DNA of 19,660 bases from Hydnum rufescens UP504 (GCA_014904985.1 MU129230.1:1-19660), one strand, 5' to 3'. Positions 1-7,821 are shown, numbered from the stretch's first letter. Made by a program: numbers and translations. The notes: generated from the sequence alone by a model not told the origin.

Positions 1-162
1 CCTAGTCCCTTCCGGGCTGCTGGATTGCCTCTCCGTCCCCTCCTATCTTCGTTATCTCATTCCTGCCCGGATTCTCTCAGACTTAGCCGGACTTACACCG
101 GACTTAGCCGGAATTATCTGTGTTTATATTTGTTTGGTGCTCTCGTCGCAGCGTGGCCCTGA
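1..162 (+). other. Leader or LTR remnant of gypsy-1
   Basis: This stretch has no convincing ORF. It is C/T-rich and then holds a small direct repeat at 80-110, where GACTTAGCCG occurs at 80-89 and 101-110 with a variant copy between them. It lies directly upstream of the gag frame, so it is most likely the 3' part of an LTR or the untranslated leader of the retrotransposon. The window starts inside it. No primer-binding site or LTR boundary could be fixed, because no second LTR copy of this element is present for comparison. Confidence 0.4.
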
Positions 163-1695
163 CAGGACCCCCGTCGAGACTTTACCCCTTTGCCCACTCC
201 ACCAGTAGAGCACCGCGCTACCATATCAGTGGCTGAATTCCGAGCCACTTCAGTGGATCTCGACGTGTCCCCTAATGCTTGGAGGGAAATCTCCCTAGAA
301 AACGAAACCCCTAGGCCTGCAGACCCTTTGGGGCAATGCTCTGGTCGCTCCTGGCCCTCAATTGGAAGGTCCCCAGGGCTGCAAGCTCTTTCAAGAAGTG
401 TCTCATCCTTAGGCAAGAATCTCAGAAATGCCTTTAAGGCCGCGCAGAACTCGGAGGCTCGTTTTGCCAAGTCTGAAGCCATACGAGCCTTTGAAATGAC
501 ATCCGCAGTCTTTTGGCCTATGGAAGACCTGACCATCAGACAGGAGAATTGGGAAGAGTTCACTCTTAGTGGAGCCTTTTCTGCCAAACCGTCCTGGGAG
601 CCCATAGGAACTCGCTCGCCCATGACGGACCAGTTAATAGCCAGATCTAACTTAGCTGATGCAGGCTTGCTGAGGACCATTCCTTGCAATGCTGCCTGGG
701 GCTCAGCAAACTTACCTTCAGAAATGAAATTAGCTGAGCTCCCCAGCATTCACGACCACTACAAATGCTCCTGTCCCACGGCTCTGCCCCTTCGCATGTT
801 AGCTGATCCAGAAGCAGGGCCCATAGCTTCAGGAGTTCGAGTCGAAGATGGAGAATCCAGGAACAAACCCCCAGAGGCCATGCCGCCCAATCCGGGCCCT
901 TCAGGAGAACCACAGAATGATCTTGGGAATGATCCAATCACCCCACTGCCTAGGCCCCCAGGGATGCCTCCTGATGGTCCTCCAGGGTCACCTTCCTCCT
1001 CTGAAGGGCCTGACCCATGGAGAGGCTGCCACGGACATCCCGGACCTCCTGGCCTGCCAGGACCCCCTGGGCCTCCCGGAGACGTTAGCTTGAACCCAGC
1101 CATTCAGCCAATGCCTTCAGGATTCATTTGGGATACTTGCCTTAAATGGATTGAGATGCCCGAGTGGGATGGCAACCCAGAAGAAGCTATAGCATGGACC
1201 ATGAAAGGGGACGATCTAGCTTGTCTCAGCCCTCAAGTTGCCCAGCACCTCCCTTTAATTGCCTCTATGAGATTTAAGGGCCCTTTAGCAGCTACATGGA
1301 GAGCCCATTCTCAATCGTTCAAGGACAATATCCTGTACAGCTGGAGCTCCTTGAGTGATTGGGCTCTCAACACCTTTCTAGGCGTGGCCTGGAGTACTCA
1401 ACAGTGCCTTGACTTCAACAATGAAGTCTTCAGAGGACCTAAACACCCCTGTGACAAGCCTGCAGAATACATACAAAGGCGCATTCTGCATGCCCGGGTA
1501 TTCTATCGCTTCACCCCTCATAGTGCTGAAGAGACCGCAGCTATCATGCTTAACGCTCCCTTGGAATGGAACGTCATGCTTTGTTGGAGCAAAAGCCCTC
1601 CCATTGAGTCTGTCCTCATGCTATCCAAGCAGTATGAGTGTCAGGGCGACACTGCCGTCGAAGCCACAAACAGAAAGAGGAAAGAGATTAATTAA
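163..1695 (+). CDS. gag: Ty3/gypsy Gag, capsid part (gypsy-1), 3' end interrupted
   Basis: The reading frame is open from 163, after a TGA at 160-162, to a TAA at 1693-1695. The first in-frame ATG is only at 496, so the original start is lost or lies elsewhere. The N-terminal half (to about residue 220) is poorly conserved. It is followed by a Pro/Gly-rich linker containing a collagen-like Gly-X-Y run at 1033-1080. From about 1140 it matches the retrotransposon Gag capsid fold: a W-x-G entry motif (PEWDGNPEEA), aromatic-rich helices, and a YIQRR...FY region. The same domain, diverged, occurs again in gypsy-3 (about 14970-15440). The zinc knuckle normally fused to this region appears only after 2410 in the same frame, so the gag gene is split by the block at 1697-2409. 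In the family, Gag forms the particle shell and packages RNA. The assignment to a gypsy Gag is firm; the exact start is not. Confidence 0.75.
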   Translation, partial: QDPRRDFTPLPTPPVEHRATISVAEFRATSVDLDVSPNAWREISLENETPRPADPLGQCSGRSWPSIGRSPGLQALSRSVSSLGKNLRNAFKAAQNSEARFAKSEAIRAFEMTSAVFWPMEDLTIRQENWEEFTLSGAFSAKPSWEPIGTRSPMTDQLIARSNLADAGLLRTIPCNAAWGSANLPSEMKLAELPSIHDHYKCSCPTALPLRMLADPEAGPIASGVRVEDGESRNKPPEAMPPNPGPSGEPQNDLGNDPITPLPRPPGMPPDGPPGSPSSSEGPDPWRGCHGHPGPPGLPGPPGPPGDVSLNPAIQPMPSGFIWDTCLKWIEMPEWDGNPEEAIAWTMKGDDLACLSPQVAQHLPLIASMRFKGPLAATWRAHSQSFKDNILYSWSSLSDWALNTFLGVAWSTQQCLDFNNEVFRGPKHPCDKPAEYIQRRILHARVFYRFTPHSAEETAAIMLNAPLEWNVMLCWSKSPPIESVLMLSKQYECQGDTAVEATNRKRKEIN

Positions 1696-1702
1696 CCACA
1701 CG

Positions 1703-1783
1703 CTATCGCAGTGGGAATCCTGAGTATACACCACACAACAAGGGACACACAAGTCTCGCACCTATCGCAGTGGGAATCCTGAG
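1703..1783 (+). repeat. Pair of 22-bp direct repeats upstream of a TATA box
   Basis: A perfect 22-bp sequence beginning CTATCGCAGTGGG occurs at 1703-1724 and again at 1762-1783, 59 bp apart. The second copy ends 36 bp before the TATA box. Duplicated upstream elements of this kind are usual in LTR U3 enhancers, which is the role inferred here. Confidence 0.6.
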
Positions 1784-1818
1784 AGATCAAAACTGGTGAT
1801 CCCCCAACTGCGAAGGGC

Positions 1819-1826
1819 TATAAATA
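1819..1826 (+). promoter_or_regulatory. TATA box (TATAAATA)
   Basis: TATAAATA stands in the context GGGCTATAAATAC, downstream of the duplicated 22-bp elements. It is followed after about 25-35 bp by a C/T-rich leader with repeated CTTCC motifs and a first ATG at 1900. The motif is visible. Its use as a promoter is inference. Confidence 0.5.
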
Positions 1827-2031
1827 CTATTTCCTGCACACAGCCTCCAACCTTCCAGAGCCTTCCGCCGTCTTCCATAACCTTCCGGATCCTCCTAGAA
1901 TGCCGGCTCCACAGCCCATCAGTCAGCCTCCACAGCCACCATCACTAAGCCTTACTAAGCTGATGCAGCCGTGTTACGAATCCTGTGCGCACCTCCACAT
2001 GGCTATGCCCCAACTTCCATATGTATCCCCC

Positions 2032-2409
2032 TTAGCGTATGTACTTCCAAGGCAGTGTACGCCTGGGTACTCCAAAGGTGTCCAAAGTGTCAAATGACCG
2101 TAATGACGTGGATGGAGTACGGATTGGGACAGGTGATGTGGATTCAGGGACTGGGGGTAGAGGAGGAGGAGGGGGAGTCTGGATTGGCAACTCCATGGAC
2201 TCACGTGGGGAGCGAGGGAACGACAGGTGCTGACAAGGGCGCCAATGCTGCCACTGGTTGGCTACCCAGCCCATAGCCCGCTGGCCGAGGCCTGATAGAA
2301 CAAGGGCAATAATAATAAGAGAAATGCCAATAATGGCAAGGATGACAATAACCCCCGTAGTGAATGGAGGGAGAGAGGAGACAAGAGCATTTGAGGAAGT
2401 AGGCGCCAT
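2032..2409 (-). CDS. Small single-pass membrane protein frame in the inserted block (hypothetical)
   Basis: This is a 125-codon frame on the minus strand with an ATG at 2407-2409. Residues about 19-41 form one long uncharged hydrophobic segment (start TTGVIVILAIIGISL), a plausible membrane helix. A basic and tryptophan-bearing stretch follows (QRAMGWVANQWQHW), and then a proline-rich tail (PPPPPLPPVPE). I do not recognise a family. A second short frame with one membrane-type helix sits in a comparable place at 13501-13638, just after the LTR-like promoter of gypsy-3, which gives some support. It could equally be a chance frame in non-coding LTR sequence, and no function is claimed. Confidence 0.3.
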   Translation of the reverse strand: MAPTSSNALVSSLPPFTTGVIVILAIIGISLIIIALVLSGLGQRAMGWVANQWQHWRPCQHLSFPRSPRESMELPIQTPPPPPLPPVPESTSPVPIRTPSTSLRSFDTLDTFGVPRRTLPWKYIR

Positions 2410-3027
2410 ATGATAGAGTCGATGAAGAATAATACTCTGACGGGTAAGTCCTTAGGCGGAAGCAAATGTCAATTTGATCCTGACAATGAGGATACGCTGA
2501 TAGCCACATGGAAATCTTCACATCACTTCCATTCTCGCGAGCTCGCGCAGCCCAAGCATGTGCATCATGCTTCAGCGGACGACGACCCACAGGCTGAAGC
2601 TGGCTCAGTCCACTCCCCATATGAAGACGATCCGGAAGATGCATTCTGCTACTCTAGCGATGAGCAGAATGCTGTGAGCAAGGATGCCTTTAGCATACAG
2701 AATTGCCCTAGAAACTGCGGAACGGATACATGGGGCCGTTATACCTCTAAATCACACACTGCAGATTCAGTGGAAAAAACCTATCCTTATCTGAAGGATG
2801 ACTCCATAGTGAGCCACCACAAGCCCGGCCAGAAATGCTTCACTTGTGGAAGTGAAAACCATTGGGTACAGGAATGCTCCCACTATGGAGCATATCCCAG
2901 TCGACTAGATAGAAAGACCCTACATAAGGAGCACCGACGTTACGAGTCCCTGCGCTACAAAGCCACATACATCGCAGCCGTCGACACCCGAGACGAGGAG
3001 TTGGGTTTTCAAGAACGGAGCAGGTGA
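2410..3027 (+). CDS. gag: Gag C-terminal part with CCHC zinc knuckle (gypsy-1)
   Basis: This frame is in the same phase as the capsid part at 163-1695. It carries a standard retroviral-type zinc knuckle, C-x2-C-x4-H-x4-C, at 2836-2877 (CFTCGSENHWVQEC), followed by a basic stretch (KTLHKEHRRYESLRYK). In the family such knuckles bind the RNA genome during packaging. The ATG at 2410 is simply the first methionine after the insertion and is probably not a true start. The frame ends in TGA at 3025-3027 and overlaps the pol frame, which is open from 2928, by about 100 nt in the -1 phase. This is the usual arrangement for a programmed gag/pol frameshift. The knuckle is fully intact, unlike that of gypsy-3. 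Confidence 0.75.
   Translation: MIESMKNNTLTGKSLGGSKCQFDPDNEDTLIATWKSSHHFHSRELAQPKHVHHASADDDPQAEAGSVHSPYEDDPEDAFCYSSDEQNAVSKDAFSIQNCPRNCGTDTWGRYTSKSHTADSVEKTYPYLKDDSIVSHHKPGQKCFTCGSENHWVQECSHYGAYPSRLDRKTLHKEHRRYESLRYKATYIAAVDTRDEELGFQERSR
3003..3009 (+). promoter_or_regulatory. Candidate -1 ribosomal frameshift heptamer G GGT TTT
   Basis: GGGTTTT fits the X XXY YYZ rule exactly in the gag phase, where codons read GGT (3004-3006) and TTT (3007-3009). It sits 15 nt before the gag stop at 3025-3027 and inside the gag/pol overlap. A slip of -1 here moves ribosomes into the frame holding protease, RT and RNase H. It differs only in the last base from the GGGUUUA site known from the yeast L-A virus. 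A downstream pseudoknot or stem was not established by eye. Confidence 0.55.
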
Positions 3028-3464
3028 ACGCAGCTTCACTGCCTGACTCCATTGTATATGGTTGGAAGCCCACCTATATAGAATCTCTCCCTGATCTACT
3101 GCGCAATGTAAATCTAGCTCAAGCACAGAATGAAAATTTATTATTATGTCAACCTGAATTGGCTCCTGATAAAGAACCTCCTGACCACTTCCCTTCATCA
3201 GAAGCTCTCCCCCTTGAGTCCATGGCTGTCAAAGGGGAATCACCTAGCGAACTAGAATTCTTCCCCAGCGAATTCAAGCCTGAAGATGCACTCCATGTCA
3301 AAGCTGCACTCATGGCTAGCAGAACAAAACAAGCCACCCATCACACTCCTCCCAGCCTGCCTCCGGGAAGTGAGGGCATCATTTGTTGCGTGAAGGCTAG
3401 GACAACCCCTCCCGGGAAGTCAGCATTGGGAATCACCACCTTGAGCACCTACGGTGGACATTTA

Positions 3465-3760
3465 GGCTCCCTCATGGAACCTCCTGTTCAATTACGACTC
3501 AATTCTGGGGCAGACATCTCCCTTATTTCCGAGGAGTGCTATAAATCCTTGGGTTCATGCCCAAAGTTACAAAAGGGCATGAAGCTCAAGCTCTTCGAGC
3601 TGATGAATAAAGTGAGGATCCTGGGCTACGTCAACTTGCCGATATTCATGCCGACGATTGACAGCAGGACCCTCGAATTCAGAGAGGAACTGTATGTCAT
3701 TCTGGGCATGAACGTCCCAATACTACTAGGGGAAGACTTCCAAGTCAACTACCAAGTCTC
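3465..3760 (+). other. Retropepsin-like protease domain, catalytic Asp changed to Asn
   Basis: The triad region reads LRLNSGADISLISEECY, where active retropepsins have D-[ST]-G-A. The codon at 3501-3503 is AAT in place of an Asp codon. The domain closes with the typical ILLGEDF motif (about 3725-3742). Since the preceding base is C (CTC AAT), the change fits a CpG to CpA transition from CTC GAT. In the family this enzyme cleaves Gag-Pol, and loss of the Asp should abolish activity. Confidence 0.7.
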
Positions 3761-4559
3761 AGTACACCGAACCATGCAGGAAACGTCTGTATCAGTCCTA
3801 CAACCTACTGAGACCTATGCAGTTCCAGCCAGCTCCACTCCACATACAGACACAGGTTTCTCTGTAAAGCCCATGCAGAACAAGAAAGTACATGACTGTA
3901 CAGCATATCTCGCTGTGTCATGGGAACCCTCCTCCTCAGTGCGAAGGGACCTCTCTACGGGAGCTGACCAGGCACCTAAGGACTCCTTTGTCAGGGCCTT
4001 AAAGGACGTACGTATTAGGCTGGCCCACTCAGCACGAGTTCCCTTACAAGGGGCGTTCCAAGGCCAACCAGACTGGTTCATGGAAAGGATCACCCTGCAG
4101 ATGAAGGATGGCTACTTCCTGGCAGCCCCTTCTAGTCTTGTTCTCTCGAGCTGCCCTATCCTCGATGTTGCAAACCCCTCCCCATCCTGGAAATGGATTC
4201 ATTGAGGAGATGTCCTAGGAATCCTCCATGAACCTGACGCCTACCTCAATGCAAACTCAGAGGAACTCTCAAAAAGGGCTCAAGCAGTCGCATCAGTAGT
4301 GCAGAAAATTGTGCAAGGTCCCTTAGGAGAACAGGATTTAGCTGAGGGGCCTGCTTGTCGTTCCAAGGAAAACAACTTCCCTGTAGAACCAGAGGGCCCA
4401 GAAGATCTTTGGGGACCCAAGACCTCTGAGCCTCCGGATCCTTTGACACATTCATCTAAAGAACTGGAATCACTGGTAGACATCACAGCTGATGCACCAG
4501 TGGAGATTTGCAAACAAACGATAGAGCTGTTAAAGAAGCATGTTAAAGCCTTTGGATTC

Positions 4560-5350
4560 AACAATCGCCTGGGAATGCTCGACACCAAGGCTTCCATTCG
4601 TTTGAAAGAGGACACACACCCAATTTCCATACCAATGTATGGAGCCTCTCCAGCGAAGCACCAATTCATTGATGAGCAGATGGACAAATGGATCTGGCAA
4701 GAAGTCATTGAACCTTCCTCCAGCCCTTGGGCAGCCCCCATAGTGATAGTGTATTGGTACGGTAAACCTCACTTCTGTGTAGACTACCGGAAACTCAACG
4801 CAGCAACTATACCTGACGAATTCCCCATTCCTTGACAACAAGAGATTCTCCAAGCTCTATCAGGCATGCAAGTAATGTCCACTGTTGATGCCCTAAGTGG
4901 GTTCCACCAAATGGCCATGCGCAAAGAGGATGTGGAAAAGACCGCATTTTGTACACACAGAGGCCTTTGGCAGTTCAAGCGCCTTCCATTCAGTTTATGT
5001 AACAGCCCCTCAAGCTTCCAAAGGATAATGCAGTTGATTCTAGCGCCATACTTATGGATGTTTGCCCTAGTGTACATCGACGACATAGTAATTTACTCAA
5101 AATCATACAGTGAACACCTCATGCATTTGGACCTAGTCCTGCAAGCCTGCGAAGATGCGAATCTGACCCTAGCCCCTAAGAAGTGCCACTTTATGTACAC
5201 CTCAATACTCTTACTAGGGAAAAAGGTGTCGAGACTGGGGCTGTCTACCCACAAACTGAAGGTGCAAGCAGTTATGGAACTAGCATGCCCCGAGAACCAT
5301 TCAACCCTCCAAACCTTTCTAGGTATGGTAGTGTACTTTGCGCACTTCAT
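4560..5350 (+). other. Reverse transcriptase domain with intact YIDD
   Basis: The RT fingers and palm motifs are clear. The N-terminal part has a run ending SSPWAAPIVIV and the VDYRKLN motif (about 4776-4797). After the TGA at 4833 follow VDALSGFHQMAM, THRGLWQFKRLPFSLCNSP, and the catalytic YIDD at 5073-5084, then TFLGMVVYF at the start of the tether. Catalytic aspartates are kept here, in contrast to the gypsy-2 copy. In the family this domain copies element RNA into DNA. Confidence 0.85.
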
Positions 5351-5399
5351 CCCATTCTTCGCAGATTGGGCCGCTCCTCTTTTTGAGTTACTACATAAG

Positions 5400-6040
5400 G
5401 ACTTGCATTGGTCCTGGGCAGCCGAGCACGAATCAGCCTTCAGGGAACTTAAACAAAGCCTCACAGAAGCCCTGGTGCTAGGACATCTGATAGCCAGCCT
5501 CCTGTACAGGGTTTATTCAGACGCTTCAGATGTAGCCATTGGTGCCAGCCTCCAGCAAGTCCAGCCGATTAAGCTTAGGGACCTATGAGGCACAAAGTCA
5601 TATGATCATATTATGGCTGCACACAAATCAGGTGACCCCATCCCCCAGCTGGTTCGCTGAGCATTGAAGCAAATGGACGACGTACCAGCTGCAAATGGAT
5701 GGGGTGACGACCCAGAAGATACAGTAGTTTTCGCCGAGCGAGTGATCACCTACTGGAGTCGCTCTCTCAAGAAGGCTGAAAGGAACTACTTGGCCACAGA
5801 GAGAGAAGCCTTAGGAGTGAAGGAAGCCCTCATACGCTTCCAACCATTCATCGAGGGCAAACAGAACATCGTGATCATGGACCATGCAGCCTTGCAATGG
5901 GCCCGAACTTACGAAAATGCCAACCGTCGTCTAGCGGCATGGGGGGCAGTATTCGGGGCTTACCCAGGTCTTGAGATAGTGCACAGAGCCAGAGTAGTGC
6001 ACTCAAATGTAGATCCGTTGTCTAGACTAAAACATAACAG
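5400..6040 (+). other. RNase H domain of gypsy-1
   Basis: The first catalytic Asp lies in VYSDASDVAIGASLQQVQP (about 5508 onward), a variant of the usual TDAS. The second part has YWSRSLKKAERNYLATERE, giving the conserved Glu, and IVIMDHAALQWAR, giving the DH pair. Two TGA codons (5586-5588 and 5658-5660) fall between these halves. A homologous beginning of this domain is found in gypsy-2 (about 13215-13390). Confidence 0.75.
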
Positions 6041-6051
6041 GGCGACTACAA

Positions 6052-6103
6052 ATACCCTTCAAGGGCCAATTTTAACGTATGAAACCCCCCCCTTGAAGGG
6101 TAT
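6052..6103. repeat. 14-bp inverted repeat at the truncation point of gypsy-1
   Basis: ATACCCTTCAAGGG (6052-6065) and its exact reverse complement CCCTTGAAGGGTAT (6090-6103) flank a 24-nt spacer. Each arm is itself nearly palindromic (CCCTTcAAGGG). The repeat starts where retrotransposon homology ends and just before the minisatellite, so it may mark a terminal repeat or a rearrangement junction. Confidence 0.6.
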
Positions 6104-6151
6104 GTTGGTAGCAGGTTATCACCTGCTATTCCTGGATGCTACAGAATGACA

Positions 6152-7140
6152 TTCTGTACCACCTGCTATGGTGGATTAATAGTACCTACTATCAAATCCT
6201 GTTCACCTACTATGAAATGCATATCACCTGCTATGAAATGCAGATCACCTACTATGGAATTGATATCACCTACTATAGAATCCCTACCACCTGCTATGGA
6301 ATGCATATCACCTGCTATGGAATGCATATCACCTGCTATGGATTCCATCTCACCTGCTAGGAATTCCATATCACCTGCTATGGATTCCATACCACCTGCT
6401 AGGAAATCCATATCACCTGCTATGGATTCCATAGCAGCTGCTATGGAATCCATGTCACCTGCTATGGATTCCATAGCAGCTGCTATGGAATGCATATCAC
6501 CTGCTATGGAATCCAAATCACCTGCTATGGAATGCATATCACCTGCTATGGAATCCAAATCACCTGCTATGGAATGCATATCACCTGCTATGGAATCCAA
6601 ATCACCTGCTATGGAATGCATATCACCTGCTATGGAATGCATATCACCTGCTATGGAATGCATATCACCTGCTATGGAATGCATATCACCTGCTATGGAA
6701 TGCATATCACCTGCTATGGAATGCATAGCACCTGCTATGGAATGCATATCACCTGCTATGGAATGCATATCACCTGCTATGGAATGCATATCACCTGCTA
6801 TGGAATGCATATCACCTGCTATGGAATGCATATCACCTGCTATGGAATGCATAGCACCTGCTATGGAATGCATATCACTTGCTAGGAAATCCATATCACC
6901 TGCTAGGAAATCCATATCACCTGCTATGGATTCCATAGCAGCTGCTATGGAATGCATATCACCTGCTATGGATTGCATATCACCTGCTAGGAAATCCATA
7001 TCACCTGCTATGGATTCCATAGCAGCTGCTATGGAATGCATATCACCTGCTATGGAATCCAAATCACCTGCTATGGAATGCATATCACCTGCTAGGAAAT
7101 CCATATCACCTGCTAGGAAATCCATATCGCCTACTACAGA
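6152..7140. repeat. 21-bp minisatellite, about 46 units
   Basis: The unit is 21 bp, consensus ATGGAATGCATATCACCTGCT. Central copies (about 6610-6870) are almost identical, while copies at both edges are degenerate (CACCTACTATG), as in arrays that grow by unequal exchange from the middle. At least four variants occur: GGAATGCATATCACC, GGAATCCAAATCACC, GGATTCCATAGCAGC and AGGAAATCCATATCACC. The first two alternate at about 6490-6610, giving a 42-bp higher-order repeat. Because 21 is a multiple of three, long frames are open on both strands (6146-7225 plus, 6166-7143 minus) and encode heptapeptide repeats. I treat these as by-products and not as genes. Confidence 0.95.
6422..6453. repeat. Perfect 32-bp palindrome inside the minisatellite
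   Basis: The sequence from ATGGATTCCATAGCAG to CTGCTATGGAATCCAT is its own reverse complement over 32 bp. It arises where a GGATTCCATAGCAGC unit meets a GGAATCC unit. Near-perfect versions occur around 6465-6495, 6925-6955 and 7010-7040, where the neighbour is a GGAATGC unit. Such palindromes can extrude cruciforms or form RNA hairpins. Confidence 0.85.
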
Positions 7141-7248
7141 CATGATATATCCTTACCAGTGCTTTGTAATCATTCCTAATATGGCACACAATTACATAAT
7201 ACCCAATTATATAATGTATGGATGACATAATATACTTCATTATATAAA

Positions 7249-7430
7249 CATTACCTAATTTGGCTATTACCTAATTTAGCCTAATCTGACTATTACCTAA
7301 TCTGGCTATTACCTAATCTGGCTATTGCCTAATCTAGCTATTACCTAATCTGGCTATTACCTAATCTGGCTATTACCTAGTCTGGCTATTACCTAATTTG
7401 GCTATTACCTAATTTAATTATCACCTAATT
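7249..7430. repeat. 16-bp minisatellite (TATTACCTAATCTGGC), about 11 units
   Basis: The unit TATTACCTAATCTGGC is repeated in tandem with single-base variants, such as TTTGGC, TCTAGC, and TTGCC for TTACC. It is unrelated in sequence to the 21-bp array 110 bp upstream. The segment between the two arrays (7141-7248) is A/T-rich with no gene. Confidence 0.9.
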
Positions 7431-7450
7431 ATGGAATTTAATAATTAGGT
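7423..7450. repeat. Hairpin closing the 16-bp array
   Basis: ACCTAATTAT (7423-7432) and ATAATTAGGT (7441-7450) are perfect 10-bp arms around an 8-nt loop. The left arm derives from the last repeat unit and the right arm is an inverted copy of it. TTACCTAATT at 7251-7260 is also inverted as AATTAGGTAA at 7443-7452, so the whole array is bounded by inverted copies. Confidence 0.7.
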
Positions 7451-7626
7451 AAGCTTACTTTGAGTCACTGGGCACTTTCAGCCCAGTTACCCACCACAGG
7501 GAAGATGGGGGGCTGGCTCTGCAGTTGAGGGGGGACCTGAGGGGGCACTAAGAGGGTGAGGAGGCATCTAGGAGTCGGTCAAGTGGGGGGGGGCTGTATT
7601 GGGGAGACAATAGTCACTAAAACAAT
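7451..7626. other. G-rich spacer without a gene
   Basis: No supported gene is seen. The plus strand has several G runs of 5-9 bases between about 7505 and 7595. Loops between them are mostly longer than 6 nt, so only weak quadruplex potential can be claimed. It ends at the left border of the 1.3-kb palindrome. Confidence 0.4.
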
Positions 7627-7638
7627 ATCAAGAGTCAT

Positions 7639-7671
7639 GCAAAAAGAGCAGCCAGAGGCTGCTCTTTTTGC
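7639..7671. repeat. Hairpin A, left end of the 1.3-kb palindrome
   Basis: GCAAAAAGAGCAGCC and GGCTGCTCTTTTTGC form a perfect 15-bp stem with loop AGA. It belongs to the same family as the hairpins in the 16.1-19.7 kb array. Confidence 0.85.
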
Positions 7672-7698
7672 ACCAAGCAATCACAACATACCTTATCA

Positions 7699-7729
7699 CC
7701 ACACCCCAGTCTCTACTGGGGTGGGGTGG
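7699..7729. repeat. Hairpin B, left arm of the 1.3-kb palindrome
   Basis: CCACACCCCAG pairs with CTGGGGTG(GGG)TGG around the loop TCTCTA. It is related to the CCACACACC hairpins of the array. On the minus strand it is followed by AAGGTATGT and hairpin A. Confidence 0.65.
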
Positions 7730-7821
7730 CTTCTCCTGGGCTCTCAGTAGGGGATGAGGGTCGAGTCGGGTCAAGTCGATAAAAAAAAACTTTCGGCTCT
7801 TGCCGGAAAATTGAATCTGCG

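Larger units (their letters stand above)
1697..2409. mobile_element. Insertion inside gag, LTR/promoter-like block
   Basis: About 0.7 kb of non-gag sequence separates the capsid frame (ending 1695) from the zinc-knuckle frame (from about 2410), and both lie in the same phase. Read on the plus strand it has a 22-bp direct repeat and a TATA box followed by a C/T-rich leader. Read on the minus strand it has an ATTATTCT element followed 16 nt later by an ATG that opens a short membrane-protein frame. A similar ATTATTCT-then-ATG order occurs at 13483-13503 in the LTR-like leader of gypsy-3. I infer a solo LTR or truncated retrotransposon end nested in gag. Exact borders and target-site duplication could not be found by eye, so the limits and orientation are uncertain. 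Confidence 0.45.
2928..6051 (+). pseudogene. pol: Ty3/gypsy Pol pseudogene (gypsy-1): protease, RT, RNase H; no integrase
   Basis: One reading phase can be followed from 2928 to about 6051. It is broken only by four in-frame TGA codons, at 4203-4205, 4833-4835, 5586-5588 and 5658-5660. No frameshift is needed. Domains in order are aspartic protease (about 3465-3760), a linker, reverse transcriptase (about 4560-5350), and tether plus RNase H (about 5400-6040). The sequence on both sides of each stop continues the same domain, so these are point nonsense mutations, each explicable as CGA to TGA. Homology stops at the inverted repeat at 6052, before any integrase HHCC or DDE motif. The element is therefore truncated at its 3' end and cannot move by itself. 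Confidence 0.85.

Noticed and set aside
759..1103. Gly/Pro-rich minus-strand frame opposite the gag linker
   Set aside because: It is the mirror of the GGN/CCN-rich collagen-like linker. The plus-strand frame is part of a recognised Gag.
4246..4853. Long minus-strand frames opposite the RT region
   Set aside because: They overlap recognised protease/RT coding in the other strand and show no domain of their own.
6146..7225. 359-codon frame of heptapeptide repeats, and a 325-codon frame on the opposite strand
   Set aside because: The period of 21 bp keeps several frames open at once. No unique sequence, start context or codon bias supports a protein.
7423..7460. Helitron 3' end (hairpin shortly before CTRR)
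   Set aside because: No CTRR follows the hairpin at the usual distance, and there is no Rep/helicase sequence.
7639..7671. Bacterial intrinsic terminator (GC stem with a T run)
   Set aside because: The T run is inside the stem and pairs with an A run. The context is fungal, and the hairpins are repeated at element ends and within introns.
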